Below are positions 44,360-53,503 of a stretch of 64,000 nucleotides of DNA, piece after piece. The translations under genes were made by a program, and so were the position numbers. Under the pieces are notes generated by a model. It made no database searches and was not told where the DNA came from. It saw nothing but the letters and a program-made list of their open reading frames with translations. Every line of letters begins with the position of its first letter. The first letter of the stretch is position 1. The stretch is from Deltaproteobacteria bacterium HGW-Deltaproteobacteria-13. GTDB lineage: Bacteria > Desulfobacterota > Syntrophia > Syntrophales > Smithellaceae. Location of the stretch: assembly GCA_002840555.1 (NCBI GenBank), contig PHBJ01000002.1, positions 124,001-188,000 of the forward strand, in the 5' to 3' direction.

Positions 44360-46392
44360 TCTTCTTCACTCCTGATTTTTTTCTTCGCTTTTTCCTGTAA
44401 AAGTTTAATTTTCAGTTTCGGTATTTTTTGTTGGGCTTTTGCCGAGTCGGGATTAAGCGCGTAGGCATTGGTATAAGCTTTGAGCGCTTCAGGATAGAGT
44501 CCTTTTCTTTCATAAGCCTCGCCTAAGTTAGCATAAAGTTCATCATCTTCCCGATCGTACTTCAACGCAATCCTGTAATTTTTGATAGCCGTATCCCAAT
44601 CTTCAGAAGCGGCATAAGCATAACCCAAACTCTCGTAGGATGCAGCTTTTTTCGGTTCCAACTCAACTATTTTTTTATAATATTTGATTGCGGTCGCATA
44701 TTTTTTTTCCTTGAGGTAATAATTACCGATAATGCCCAATATCTGCTTTGTCTTGGGAGAAATTTTTTCATACTCGGCAATTGCCTTTTTTCCCATTCCC
44801 AGCTTATCGTAGGTATAGGCCAGGTTATAATGTAAGTTGGAGTCTTTAGCGCCGTATTGAATAGCTTTCTCGTAATTTTCAGCGGAGGAGGCATATTTTT
44901 TGAGTTCGCCATAGGCAAAACCCAGATTGGCATAAATTGAAGATTTCTGGGGGAATTTTGTCTTTAACTTTTCGTAATATTTTACGGCCTGGCCAAATTG
45001 CTTATTCTTAAGCGCCAGAGCTGCAAGGCGATCCTGCGCATCGGCATCGGCAGAATTAATTTTCAATACAGTCTCATATTCCCTGATTGCTTCAGCGTCC
45101 ATTTTTCGTCTTTCGTAAGCCGTGCCCATATTAAAACGTATCGTCGGATCATTCGGACTTAGCGAGATTGCTTTTTTCAGATTATCCATTTCTTCGGACG
45201 CTTTGCCTCCACCGGCATAAGCGGCGGCAAGATTGGCATAGACAGCGGCATTCCGGGGCTGTTTTTTCAATACTTCTTTATAACACTTTACCGCTTCATC
45301 ATATTTTTTGAGCTTCAGATAAACATCGCCCAGGGAAAGAAACGCCGGATCCGGCTCTTTCGAATGCGCGGCGATATATTTATATTCTTCAACCGCTGAA
45401 CTCATCATATTGCTGTTTTTATAGGCTTCCGCCAATTTTAACCTCACCGGATAATCATCCGGTTCAATACGCACGGCCTCGCGATAATTTTGTGCCGCCT
45501 GAGCCCATAATCCTTTTTCCGCCAGAGAAAGGCCGAGACCGACATAAGCCCGGGCATCTTTCGGATTTGTTTTGATCATGACTTTCGATAGCTTAATCGC
45601 CTCGTCGTATTCTTTCTTCCTGATGTAGCATTTTACCAGTTCTCCCATAGCCACCGGATCATCGGGCTTAATATTTAACACATCTTTATACTGAACAATG
45701 GCGTCATCCAGGTTCCCCTGCCGCGAATATATACCGGCAAGAACCTTGCGCACACTGACCTCATTTTTATTCATTTCAATCGCTTTTTTTAAATAGTCAA
45801 TTTGCTCCCTGACGTTTGTTGAATCTTTCGCGAACCGGAACCAGTCCTGGGGTGTAATTTCAATTTTCAAAGGAACAACGGCTATCATTTCATTTCGATG
45901 ATTGATTAAAATTTTATAATCGGACACGATACCGGAATTTTCAATAACCGTTCCCGATTGGATTATCTTATTGACGAAGTCGACGCCCTTTAATAAAACG
46001 CCCAAATCGTTATTCCCTTTGCTGAAACCCTCAAACTTTATGGTTGTGTATTTGCCCGTCAGGTCGTCACTGACCACCGCTTTGACCACGAATTCATCCC
46101 GGTAAGTTACTTCCAGCGGGTTGTCTTTGCCGGCGCGAATATCCTTGCCGTTTTTTTCCATTTCCAAATAATAAAATTCGGGTTTGTCCTGCAACAGGTA
46201 ATACCCGAAAGCATTTTTTATTCTGGAGGCATTAAAAGACAGAGAGCGAAAAAATTGAGGATAGAAAAAAAATAATAAGACAAATATTATGATGATGGAA
46301 ACGAACGCAAGCGATATCACTTTCAGAGGACTTGATATTCCCTCGCTTTGTTCTTTTCTATTGGCGCGTCGATTAATCATTAAAACTCTCAA
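44356..46392 (-). CDS. Membrane-anchored tetratricopeptide repeat protein
   Basis: 678 residues. One membrane helix near residues 28-50 is followed by a beta-rich part (about 75-190). Roughly twelve TPRs then run to the end, for example NLDDAIVQYKDVLNIKPDDP and NYREAVRIEPDDYPVRLKLA. It probably acts as a periplasmic or membrane scaffold for protein assembly, though the partner is unknown. It sits between xerD and kdsA with a four-base overlap into kdsA, so it is likely linked to envelope assembly. Confidence 0.85.
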   Translation of the reverse strand: MRVLMINRRANRKEQSEGISSPLKVISLAFVSIIIIFVLLFFFYPQFFRSLSFNASRIKNAFGYYLLQDKPEFYYLEMEKNGKDIRAGKDNPLEVTYRDEFVVKAVVSDDLTGKYTTIKFEGFSKGNNDLGVLLKGVDFVNKIIQSGTVIENSGIVSDYKILINHRNEMIAVVPLKIEITPQDWFRFAKDSTNVREQIDYLKKAIEMNKNEVSVRKVLAGIYSRQGNLDDAIVQYKDVLNIKPDDPVAMGELVKCYIRKKEYDEAIKLSKVMIKTNPKDARAYVGLGLSLAEKGLWAQAAQNYREAVRIEPDDYPVRLKLAEAYKNSNMMSSAVEEYKYIAAHSKEPDPAFLSLGDVYLKLKKYDEAVKCYKEVLKKQPRNAAVYANLAAAYAGGGKASEEMDNLKKAISLSPNDPTIRFNMGTAYERRKMDAEAIREYETVLKINSADADAQDRLAALALKNKQFGQAVKYYEKLKTKFPQKSSIYANLGFAYGELKKYASSAENYEKAIQYGAKDSNLHYNLAYTYDKLGMGKKAIAEYEKISPKTKQILGIIGNYYLKEKKYATAIKYYKKIVELEPKKAASYESLGYAYAASEDWDTAIKNYRIALKYDREDDELYANLGEAYERKGLYPEALKAYTNAYALNPDSAKAQQKIPKLKIKLLQEKAKKKIRSEEE

Positions 46393-46433
46393 CCGTTAAA
46401 ATCTTTGCTCATCTTCGTCACGACGATTTGATC

Positions 46434-47324
46434 TCAGCCTCTGGGATGATATTTCTGATGAACTTCCCTCAGCCTGTCCCGCGTGATATGCGTGTAAATC
46501 TGCGTCGTCGAAATATCGGAATGCCCCAGCATGACCTGCACAGTGCGCAAATCGGCGCCGCCTTCCAGCAGATGCGAAGCAAAAGAATGGCGAAAAGTGT
46601 GAGGATAAACATTCTTTTTCAATCCGGCTTTCTTTGCATAACCGACAACAATTTTCCACAGCCCCTGCCTGGTAAACTTTCTTCCAAAGCGATTCAAAAA
46701 TAACACATCCGTACTTTTTTTCTGCATTAATTTCGGCCTGATCTCATCAACATAACGCCTGACGCAATCGTAAGCTATTTTCCCAACGGGAACAACCCTT
46801 TCTTTACTGCCCTTCCCCATGGCAACCAAAAAGCCAACCTGCCAATTAATGCTGTTCATCGTTAAATTTATCAATTCCGAAACACGAATTCCCGTCGCGT
46901 ATAAAAGCTCCAGCATCGCCGTGTCTCGAATAGCACTCACAGATTGAGTGCCCGGCTGATCTAAAATAAGGTTCATTTCCTCTTTACTTACCGTATCGGG
47001 CAGCTTCATCCAGACTTTCGCCAGTTCTATATGGGCCAGCGGATTCTCTGTGATTATTTTTCCCCTTAGCAGATACTTGTAAAATCCTCTTAAGGCGGCA
47101 AGCGACCGGTTCATGGAATTGGCCGCCAAACCTTCATCTCTAATCTGTGTTAAATACCCGACGATAATCTCCGGCGTGACCTCATGAATATCCGTTAGCT
47201 TCTTTTTCTCCTGAATAAACAAGACAAACCGGCGCAAATCACGACCATAGGCTTCCAGTGTATTTTGAGAGATGCCTCGTTCGATTAACAGATAATTGAA
47301 ATACTTCGTCAATAATTCCTGCAT
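46434..47324 (-). CDS. xerD: Site-specific tyrosine recombinase XerD
   Basis: 296 residues. The N-terminal SAM-like core-binding domain is followed by the catalytic domain with the full set R147, K171, H242, R245, H268 and Y277 (ATGIRVSE, GKGSKER, HTFRHSFASHLL, LGHSDISTTQIYTHI). Length and lack of neighbouring mobile genes indicate the chromosome-dimer-resolution enzyme rather than a phage integrase. It is the first gene of the long minus-strand operon. Confidence 0.92.
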   Translation of the reverse strand: MQELLTKYFNYLLIERGISQNTLEAYGRDLRRFVLFIQEKKKLTDIHEVTPEIIVGYLTQIRDEGLAANSMNRSLAALRGFYKYLLRGKIITENPLAHIELAKVWMKLPDTVSKEEMNLILDQPGTQSVSAIRDTAMLELLYATGIRVSELINLTMNSINWQVGFLVAMGKGSKERVVPVGKIAYDCVRRYVDEIRPKLMQKKSTDVLFLNRFGRKFTRQGLWKIVVGYAKKAGLKKNVYPHTFRHSFASHLLEGGADLRTVQVMLGHSDISTTQIYTHITRDRLREVHQKYHPRG

Positions 47325-47440
47325 GCGGCTTTTTAACGCAAATACGCCCGCGAAGCAAAGTTTTTTTTATTGACTTCTTTCGCAATATCGTAAAAATGAT
47401 AATAAGGAAATTACATAAATTTCTCCGTGAGGAATGACGA

Positions 47441-47881
47441 ATGAAAAAAATTATTATTGCTTCCGATCATGGCGCCGTCGCTTTAAAAAGCGAAATCGCC
47501 GCCTTTCTAAAAACAAAAAATTGCGAAATAAAAGATATGGGCGTCCATAGCGATGATTCCGTGGATTACCCCGATATCGCCGTGACGGCCTGCGAAGAAT
47601 TTAAAAAAAGCGGATATGATTTCGGCATTTTGCTTTGCGGCACAGGAATAGGAATGTCGATTACCGCGAATAAAATTAAAGGGATCCGCTGTGCTTTAGT
47701 TCATGATCTTTTTACCGCTGAAATGGCCAAAGCACACAATGACGCTAATTTTATCGCTTTCGGCGGCAGGGTAAAATATTCCATACCGGTTACAAAAATG
47801 ATCGAGAAATTTATGGATACAAAATTCGCCGGAGACAGGCACGAACGACGGATATCCAAAATGATGGCTCTTGACTGCTGA
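47441..47881 (+). CDS. rpiB: Ribose 5-phosphate isomerase B
   Basis: 146 residues of the RpiB/LacAB fold. Motifs are IASDHGAVALK (His10), GVHSDDSVDYPDIA, the catalytic Cys66 in LLCGTGIGMSI and FGGRVKYS. Interconverts ribulose- and ribose-5-phosphate. It is divergent from xerD and ended by a strong terminator. Confidence 0.95.
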   Translation: MKKIIIASDHGAVALKSEIAAFLKTKNCEIKDMGVHSDDSVDYPDIAVTACEEFKKSGYDFGILLCGTGIGMSITANKIKGIRCALVHDLFTAEMAKAHNDANFIAFGGRVKYSIPVTKMIEKFMDTKFAGDRHERRISKMMALDC

Positions 47882-47888
47882 AATCATA

Positions 47889-47928
47889 AGAACTCCCCGC
47901 GTTTATTGCGCGGGGAGTTCTTTCTTTT
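47889..47928. terminator. Bidirectional intrinsic terminator between rpiB and hcp
   Basis: A perfect 13-bp stem, AGAACTCCCCGCG (47889-47901) and CGCGGGGAGTTCT (47909-47921), with a seven-base loop. It is followed on the plus strand by TTCTTTT. The two genes converge here, so it should stop both transcripts. Confidence 0.88.
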
Positions 47929-47952
47929 AATCTGACGGATATAATTTTACCG

Positions 47953-49596
47953 CTAACCTAAAATCGCCTTCAAATCTTCATCCGGTGTCGTAATCGGCTT
48001 AATGCCGAAATTTTTCACCAGCACATCAAGCACATTAGGCGTAATGAAGGCAGGCAGAGACGGCCCAAGACGAATGTCTTTAATACCCAGGTAAAGAAGC
48101 GTCAGTAAAATCGCGACGGCTTTTTGTTCATACCAGGATAAAATCATGGATAGGGGCAGATCGTTTACACCGACATTGAATGCTTTGGACAAAGCAACAG
48201 CGATCTGGATAGCCGAATAAGCGTCGTTACACTGTCCGACATCTAAAAGACGGGGAATGCCGCCGATATCGCCCAGTTCCTTGTCAAAGAAACGGAACTT
48301 GCCGCAAGCCAGCGTCAATATTAAGGTATCTTTCGGTGCTTTTTCCACGAATTCCGTATAATAATTTCTGCCGGGTTTGGCGCCGTCGCATCCGGCAACC
48401 AGGAAGAAATGGCGGATAGCCTTGCCTTTGACCGCTTCGATGACATTATCGGCCACACCCAGAACAGCATTGCGGGCGAATCCGACCATAACGGATTTGC
48501 CTTCCGTGTCTGCGGCAAATCCCGGCAGTTCAAGCGCCTTTTTAATGACCGGCTCAAAGTTGTCATCGGCAATATGAGGAACGCCGGGCCAACCGACTAA
48601 ACCACAGGTAAAGATATTGGCCGCGTATGCTTCGCGAGGCCTCTGAATACAGTTGGTGGTCATCAGGATCGCACCCGGAAATTCGGCAAATTCCCTGGCC
48701 TGATTCTGCCAGGCCGTTCCGTAGTGACCGTAAAAGTGCGGATACTTCTTCAGTTCAGGATAGCCGTGCGCCGGCAGCATTTCGCCATGCGTGTAGATAT
48801 TGATCCCTTTCCCTTCAGTTTGTTTCAACAGCGCGGATAAATCTTTAAGGTCGTGGCCGGAAATGAGGATGGCCTTTCCTTTTTTGGCGCCCAGCGGAAC
48901 GGATGTGGGAACGGGATGACCGAAGGCTCCGGTATTGCCCGCGTCCAGAAGTTCCATGGTGCGCAGGTTGATTTCACCGCATTTTAATACCCAGCCGACC
49001 CAGCCGTTCAAATCGATATTCTCACGCAGAATTGCCGCCAATGCTTCCTGAACAAAAGCATAAACTGTGTCGTCTTCCTGTCCCAGGATCTGCGCGTGAT
49101 CAGCATAAGCAGCAACACCCTTTACGCCAAAAAGCAGTATATGCTGAAGTGACAGGATATCAGGATGAATGGACGCATCTGCTTTAAGCCCTGCGATTTT
49201 TGCCTGCCCGACCAGTCCCGCGACTGTCAATTCCGGTTGAAAGCTGACCGCGGCGGGCTTTTCATCTAAAATTCCGCCAGCCTTTTTCACTCTTTCTTTC
49301 AGGCCGTCGCGCAGAGCAACCGCTTTCTTGATCAGATCAAGAAAGCGCGCCGGATCGAAATCCACATTGGTCAGGGTCGAAAAAAGTGCCTTAACTGTAA
49401 ATACAGCAATATCATGATCGACAATCCCGGACTTGCGGGCGTCAACTGATACTGCCGATAATCCTTTAAGAGCATAAACCAGTACATCCTGAAGGGCGGC
49501 AACTTCCGGATTCTTGCCGCAGACCCCTGACTTATTGCATCCTTCGCCTTTTGCCGTCTGTTCACACTGGTAACAAAACATATTTAAATTTTCCAT
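47953..49596 (-). CDS. hcp: Hydroxylamine reductase (hybrid-cluster protein)
   Basis: 547 residues from the ATG at 49596. The N-terminal cluster ligands are C8, C11, C20 and C26 (CYQC...CNKSGVC), spacing C-x2-C-x8-C-x5-C, the [4Fe-4S] form seen in Desulfovibrio and other anaerobes. Hybrid-cluster ligands are in ISGHDLKDL, TTNCIQRPR, CGLVGWPG and AGCDGAKPGRNYY. Hcp reduces NO or hydroxylamine and is tied to nitrosative stress. The longer start at 49614 adds six residues. AGGAGA stands six bases before 49596. It is divergent from the regulator at 49707. Confidence 0.95.
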   Translation of the reverse strand: MENLNMFCYQCEQTAKGEGCNKSGVCGKNPEVAALQDVLVYALKGLSAVSVDARKSGIVDHDIAVFTVKALFSTLTNVDFDPARFLDLIKKAVALRDGLKERVKKAGGILDEKPAAVSFQPELTVAGLVGQAKIAGLKADASIHPDILSLQHILLFGVKGVAAYADHAQILGQEDDTVYAFVQEALAAILRENIDLNGWVGWVLKCGEINLRTMELLDAGNTGAFGHPVPTSVPLGAKKGKAILISGHDLKDLSALLKQTEGKGINIYTHGEMLPAHGYPELKKYPHFYGHYGTAWQNQAREFAEFPGAILMTTNCIQRPREAYAANIFTCGLVGWPGVPHIADDNFEPVIKKALELPGFAADTEGKSVMVGFARNAVLGVADNVIEAVKGKAIRHFFLVAGCDGAKPGRNYYTEFVEKAPKDTLILTLACGKFRFFDKELGDIGGIPRLLDVGQCNDAYSAIQIAVALSKAFNVGVNDLPLSMILSWYEQKAVAILLTLLYLGIKDIRLGPSLPAFITPNVLDVLVKNFGIKPITTPDEDLKAILG

Positions 49597-49670
49597 TGAC
49601 TCTCTCCTTTTCATATTTATATTTTACATGTTCTTTGGCGGGAGTATGAACGATTACCAAGAGTTGTTCC

Positions 49671-49684
49671 TTGACTTAAGTCAA
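49671..49684. promoter_or_regulatory. Crp/Fnr-type operator dyad between hcp and the regulator
   Basis: TTGACTTAAGTCAA is a perfect 14-bp palindrome. It matches the TTGAY-N4-RTCAA pattern of FNR-type sites with C/G at the inner position, as proposed for HcpR regulators of sulfate reducers. It lies 75 bp from hcp and 22 bp from the regulator gene, so both can be controlled from it. Confidence 0.75.
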
Positions 49685-49706
49685 ATATAAATGATATTTA
49701 TTACTA

Positions 49707-50405
49707 ATGGTGAAAGTTATGAATATAATTCAAACCATTGCCTCGATTCCCTTGTTTGAAGGTCTGCCAGATAATTACTGCGAAAGTCTCGGTTTAATTG
49801 CCGTTCGTAAAACGTACGCGCGAGGTCAGATGTTTTTTTCCGAAGGAGATGACGGGATTGGTTTTTATATCATTCTTTCCGGAAAAGTGAAAGTTTTTAA
49901 ACTGTCTGCCGATGGCAAAGAACAAATATTTCATATCCTGGAAGACAAAGAACCCTTTGGCGAGGCGGCTGTTTTCGCGGGAGAGCATTATCCCGCCTCC
50001 GCGCAGGCTCTTGTTGAGACCAGCGCCATTTTTTTCCCGAGGCCGAAATTCGTGGAACTGATTCTGAGCCAGCCTTCGCTTGCCCTGAGTATGCTGGCGC
50101 TTCTATCCCTGCGATTGCGCAAACTCACCCTTCTGGTGGAGAACCTCTCTCTTAAGGAAGTGCCGGGACGATTGGCTGCCTATTTGATCTTTTTGAATGA
50201 TCGTAATAATCATTCTAAAAGCATAGAACTGGATGTCTCAAAAAATCAAATGGCAGGACTTTTGGGAACGATTCCCGAAACCATCTCACGTATTCTCAAA
50301 CGCATGAGTGAAGAAAAGTTAATTAAAATGAGTACACGCTCCATTTCGATTATTGATAAAAAGGGACTGGCCGATCTGGCCGAAGGAGTGAGAAGGCTGG
50401 CATGA
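49707..50405 (+). CDS. Crp/Fnr family transcriptional regulator (HcpR-like)
   Basis: 232 residues. The cNMP-binding-like beta-roll (about 15-125) has FSEGDDGIGFYIILSGKVKVFKLSADGKEQIFHIL and EPFGEAAVFAG. The C-terminal HTH has LDVSKNQMAGLLGTIPETISRILKRMSEEKLI. FNR-type iron-sulfur Cys residues are absent from the N terminus (one Cys, at residue 23), so this is not a classic FNR. Position beside hcp and the shared palindrome point to an HcpR-like NO/nitrosative stress regulator. An ATG at 49719, preceded by GGTGA, is an equally good start. Confidence 0.85.
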   Translation: MVKVMNIIQTIASIPLFEGLPDNYCESLGLIAVRKTYARGQMFFSEGDDGIGFYIILSGKVKVFKLSADGKEQIFHILEDKEPFGEAAVFAGEHYPASAQALVETSAIFFPRPKFVELILSQPSLALSMLALLSLRLRKLTLLVENLSLKEVPGRLAAYLIFLNDRNNHSKSIELDVSKNQMAGLLGTIPETISRILKRMSEEKLIKMSTRSISIIDKKGLADLAEGVRRLA

Positions 50406-50476
50406 CACGCCTCTTTCATGCAGAGTAAGGACCCTGATCAGGAACCATAACGCACTATAAAGAAGGCTGGTAAAAT

Positions 50477-51337
50477 ATGGCGGAAGTTCTGGATAAGAAA
50501 AATATTCGTAAAGTATTTCGCGACGTGCAAAAGCACCTGGCTATCGCGCAATTAATCCGCCGGTTTTCCACCAATAAAGAAGACATCCGGAAAACAGCCC
50601 TGAAACAGGTTGACCTTTCGAACTGCCGGAATGTTTTGGAATTAGGCTGCGCCTTCGGCGCGTTTACCGAAGCCCTCAAGGGCAAACTTCATCCGGACGC
50701 GATAATAACCGGCATCGATATTATTCCCGAATATAAACCATTCTTTCTGGAAGCCTGCCGGCGCGCCGGATATTCAGGATCATTTTCCTCCTCAGGCATT
50801 GATAAGATCAATAAATATCCCGCCGGTTCCTTTGATCTGGTGATCTGCAGTTACGCTTTATACTTTTTCCCCGACATGATTCCGGAAATCGCTCGCGTTC
50901 TGAAAAAAGACGGATATTTTATCACCATTACACATTCAAAGGAGGACATGCGGGAGATTATCAACATCATCAAAACAATCCTCCGTCAGGATCATTCTCC
51001 CGATGACAGTCCCACCCTGCCGATAGAAATTATTTTCGACCAGTTTTCCGCCGAAAACGGAGGAATACTTCTTCAACCGTTTTTCAGCCAAATTCAGATC
51101 ATTGATTTTAAAAATACATTGGTTTTCCAGCCGCCGGAGATTGACCAGTTCCGGGATTACTTCCAGTTTAAAAAATCTTTTTTTCTGACGGGAACCGGCG
51201 CTCACGATAAGACCATCATTGACCAGCTTATGCTGGAACTTCAGGATGCGGCAATGAAAAATAATTTAGTCACCATTTGCAAGGATGACAGGATTTTTAT
51301 TTGCTCCGGACCCTTTATCACAGAGGAAACTTCATGA
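50477..51337 (+). CDS. Class I SAM-dependent methyltransferase-like protein
   Basis: 286 residues. Motif I is VLELGCAFGAF (53-63), the acidic end of strand 2 is GIDIIPE, and SFDLVICSYALYFFPDMIPEIARVLKKDGYFITITHS is the usual motif IV to VI region. The substrate is unknown. It lies between the HcpR-like regulator (71 bp upstream) and the Nudix gene, whose ATG overlaps its stop. Confidence 0.8.
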   Translation: MAEVLDKKNIRKVFRDVQKHLAIAQLIRRFSTNKEDIRKTALKQVDLSNCRNVLELGCAFGAFTEALKGKLHPDAIITGIDIIPEYKPFFLEACRRAGYSGSFSSSGIDKINKYPAGSFDLVICSYALYFFPDMIPEIARVLKKDGYFITITHSKEDMREIINIIKTILRQDHSPDDSPTLPIEIIFDQFSAENGGILLQPFFSQIQIIDFKNTLVFQPPEIDQFRDYFQFKKSFFLTGTGAHDKTIIDQLMLELQDAAMKNNLVTICKDDRIFICSGPFITEETS

Positions 51338-52332
51338 AAAAACAACGCCAGTTTTGCCTTTACTGCGGCGGAACAACCATCAAAAAGCACGAGGACAATG
51401 TCCGGCGGGACTTTTGCCCCGCCTGCAATTCATATTTTTATGAAAATCCTCTGCCGGTGGTTTCCACAATTCTTGAATCTGAGCGACGGATACTTTTGGT
51501 CAAGCGCGACAGAGCGCCCTCCAAAGGGTTATGGTGCCTGCCGACCGGATTTGCCGAAGCCGGAGAAAGCATCGAAGAAGCCGCGTTGCGCGAGTTGGCG
51601 GAGGAAACAGGCATCAAGGGCAAAATTATAAAATTACTGGACGTTGATTCTTACAAAAGCCGCTTTTACGGCGATCTGCTTTTCCTGACCTTTATCGCGG
51701 AACAAAGCGGCGGCAGGCTTTGTGCCGGAGACGATTGCTCGCAGGCAAAGTTCTGGCCGGTAAACAAATTGCCCCCCCTTGCCTTCCGCTCCAATAAACG
51801 CGCCCTGGATGCCTATATTAAAAGCAGAAGGGATTACTGGGCGATATTTGATTCGATTGAGAATACGGTTAAGAAAACACCCGCGCCGGCCATCGCGAAA
51901 AATTCATTAACACGCCGTCTGGTCAATGTAATCATCAAAAACAAGGAAAAGATCATAGAACAATGGCTGGAAGATGTGGCGGTAAATCCTTCAACCGTTG
52001 AATACCATAAGGTGGAAAGAGCTGTACTGTATAATATCTGCGACAGGATTCTTTCGCATTTAACGCTCTGGATGGGCGGCGTGCATGATGTCGGCAAAAT
52101 TAAGAATTTTTACACAAAACTTGGCAGAGAAAGAAAGAAATCCGGATTTAAAATCAGCGAAGCGCTCAGCGCTCTTAGCCTCATACGCAAGCACATCTGG
52201 ACTTTCGCGCTGGCGCAGGACTCCCTGCAAAAAAATCTTGATCTCTACATGACCTTTGAACTGCAAAGACGCATGACCGTATTTTTCGACCTGGCAACTT
52301 TTTACTTAACACGCGGACATGAAGAAAAGTAA
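51334..52332 (+). CDS. Nudix hydrolase with N-terminal zinc ribbon and C-terminal RsbRD-N-like domain
   Basis: 332 residues from the ATG at 51334. A zinc ribbon (C8, C11, C28, C31) is followed by a complete Nudix box at residues 72-94 (G72, E78, R86-E87-L88, E90-E91, G93). Zinc-ribbon Nudix proteins act on NADH, ADP-ribose or related diphosphates. The C-terminal 145 residues (about 188-332: KNKEKIIEQWLEDV, FELQRRMTVFFDLATFYLTRG) look like the all-helical RsbRD N-terminal domain that follows the four-helix sensor globin fold. The fusion is unusual to me. An upstream TTG at 51301 would add 11 odd residues. GAGGAA precedes 51334, and the ATG overlaps the methyltransferase stop. Confidence 0.8.
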   Translation: MKKQRQFCLYCGGTTIKKHEDNVRRDFCPACNSYFYENPLPVVSTILESERRILLVKRDRAPSKGLWCLPTGFAEAGESIEEAALRELAEETGIKGKIIKLLDVDSYKSRFYGDLLFLTFIAEQSGGRLCAGDDCSQAKFWPVNKLPPLAFRSNKRALDAYIKSRRDYWAIFDSIENTVKKTPAPAIAKNSLTRRLVNVIIKNKEKIIEQWLEDVAVNPSTVEYHKVERAVLYNICDRILSHLTLWMGGVHDVGKIKNFYTKLGRERKKSGFKISEALSALSLIRKHIWTFALAQDSLQKNLDLYMTFELQRRMTVFFDLATFYLTRGHEEK

Positions 52333-52361
52333 TTGAATGTCTATACACAACTGGAGGCTTT

Positions 52362-52991
52362 ATGGAATTCAAAGAAACCATGCGACAAAGACGGGCCGTT
52401 AACTTTTTCGATACAACCAAAGACGTTACCGATGCGCAGCTGAAGGAAATTATAGAAACCGCCGCGCTGGCGCCGTCAAGCTCTAATCTTCAACCATGGA
52501 AAGTGATTGTTCTGAGAGACATGGATAAAAAAGAAACTTTGAAAAAGGTGGCCATGAATCAGCCCAAAATAACCGAAGCGCCTGTTGTCCTGATTGTTCT
52601 GGGCGATCGCGAAGGCTGGAAAAAAGGCAATGCCGATTTCGAAAAAGGATTTGTTAATTCGGTCAAAGCGGGGCATATGAAACAGGAGCAGTATGACCAG
52701 TTTGTCAATTCGACAAATTCACTTTATGGAATTTCTTCCGAGAGGCAGTTGGCCTTTGCCTGCAAGAATGCCGGATTTTTTGCCATGTCGCTGATGCTTG
52801 CCGCGAAAGACGCGGGACTGGATTCCCACCCGATGGACGGCTTCGATATAGATGGCGTGAGGAAAGCTTTTAATATATCCGATCAATACTGGATTCCGCT
52901 TTTAATGGCAATCGGACATTTCGATAAAAGCAAAACCCTTCTCCCGCCCAAATGGAGAAAAAACTACGATGAAATTGTTGTAAATTTCTAG
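52362..52991 (+). CDS. Nitroreductase family protein
   Basis: 209 residues, a FMN-dependent NAD(P)H oxidoreductase fold. RRAVNFFD near residues 10-17, TAALAPSSSNLQPWKVIVL (FMN/NADPH contact) and LAAKDAGLDSHPMDGFD are as in the family. AAACTGGAGG precedes the ATG. Position after Nudix and methyltransferase genes and downstream of the hcp regulator suggests a redox-stress role. Confidence 0.88.
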   Translation: MEFKETMRQRRAVNFFDTTKDVTDAQLKEIIETAALAPSSSNLQPWKVIVLRDMDKKETLKKVAMNQPKITEAPVVLIVLGDREGWKKGNADFEKGFVNSVKAGHMKQEQYDQFVNSTNSLYGISSERQLAFACKNAGFFAMSLMLAAKDAGLDSHPMDGFDIDGVRKAFNISDQYWIPLLMAIGHFDKSKTLLPPKWRKNYDEIVVNF

Positions 52992-53036
52992 ATATAAGCT
53001 GCTCAATGTAAACAATGTTATACAATAGAGGGAATC

Positions 53037-53342
53037 ATGACAGAACTGGCTTCAGTCATCAAGCGTGCTGGTCATTGGGCACTTATTCCATTTGGAACAG
53101 CGACAATCGCTAGCATAGTGATGTTGGTGCAGGGTGGATTTGGTGCAGGTCACCTCCCGTTGGATTGGCTTGTAGACGTTCTTGGTTTGCCGGCGGTTCT
53201 TTTGCTCGACAACATATGGCTTCCGAGATTCTTATTTCTGAGCGATTTTTTACTTATTGTATGGTTTCCTGCAATTATCAATGCAATAATTTGGTTTCTC
53301 GGTGCCCTCTTAGTGGTTTTCGTGAGGGCGAATATGCGGTAA
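53037..53342 (+). CDS. Small hypothetical membrane protein
   Basis: 101 residues, three hydrophobic segments (LIPFGTATIASIVMLVQGG, LPAVLLLDNIWLPRFLF, IIWFLGALLVVFV). No family recognised. GAGGG precedes the ATG. Codon choice (many GGT, GCA and GTG) differs from neighbours. It has no clear partner, and the following 160 bp hold only a weak AACAAAGAA/TTCTTTTGTT dyad. Confidence 0.55.
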   Translation: MTELASVIKRAGHWALIPFGTATIASIVMLVQGGFGAGHLPLDWLVDVLGLPAVLLLDNIWLPRFLFLSDFLLIVWFPAIINAIIWFLGALLVVFVRANMR

Positions 53343-53503
53343 ATTTTCTAACTACCTGTTGTAGCAAACGGTAGGCTATGCCACTGGCTCGGAATGTTAT
53401 TCATAAACCAAAAACAAAGAATTCTTTTGTTCTTTAAAATAACCCATTGTCATTTTTTTAAAATCCGGTTAAATAAAGACATTAAAAATCAAGGAGAAGA
53501 CCG

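Noticed and set aside
46434-47324. XerD-like recombinase as the integrase of an island
   Set aside because: Full conserved XerD features, no att-like direct repeats, no tRNA or phage genes nearby, and a stable operon with envelope genes make a chromosomal XerD more likely.
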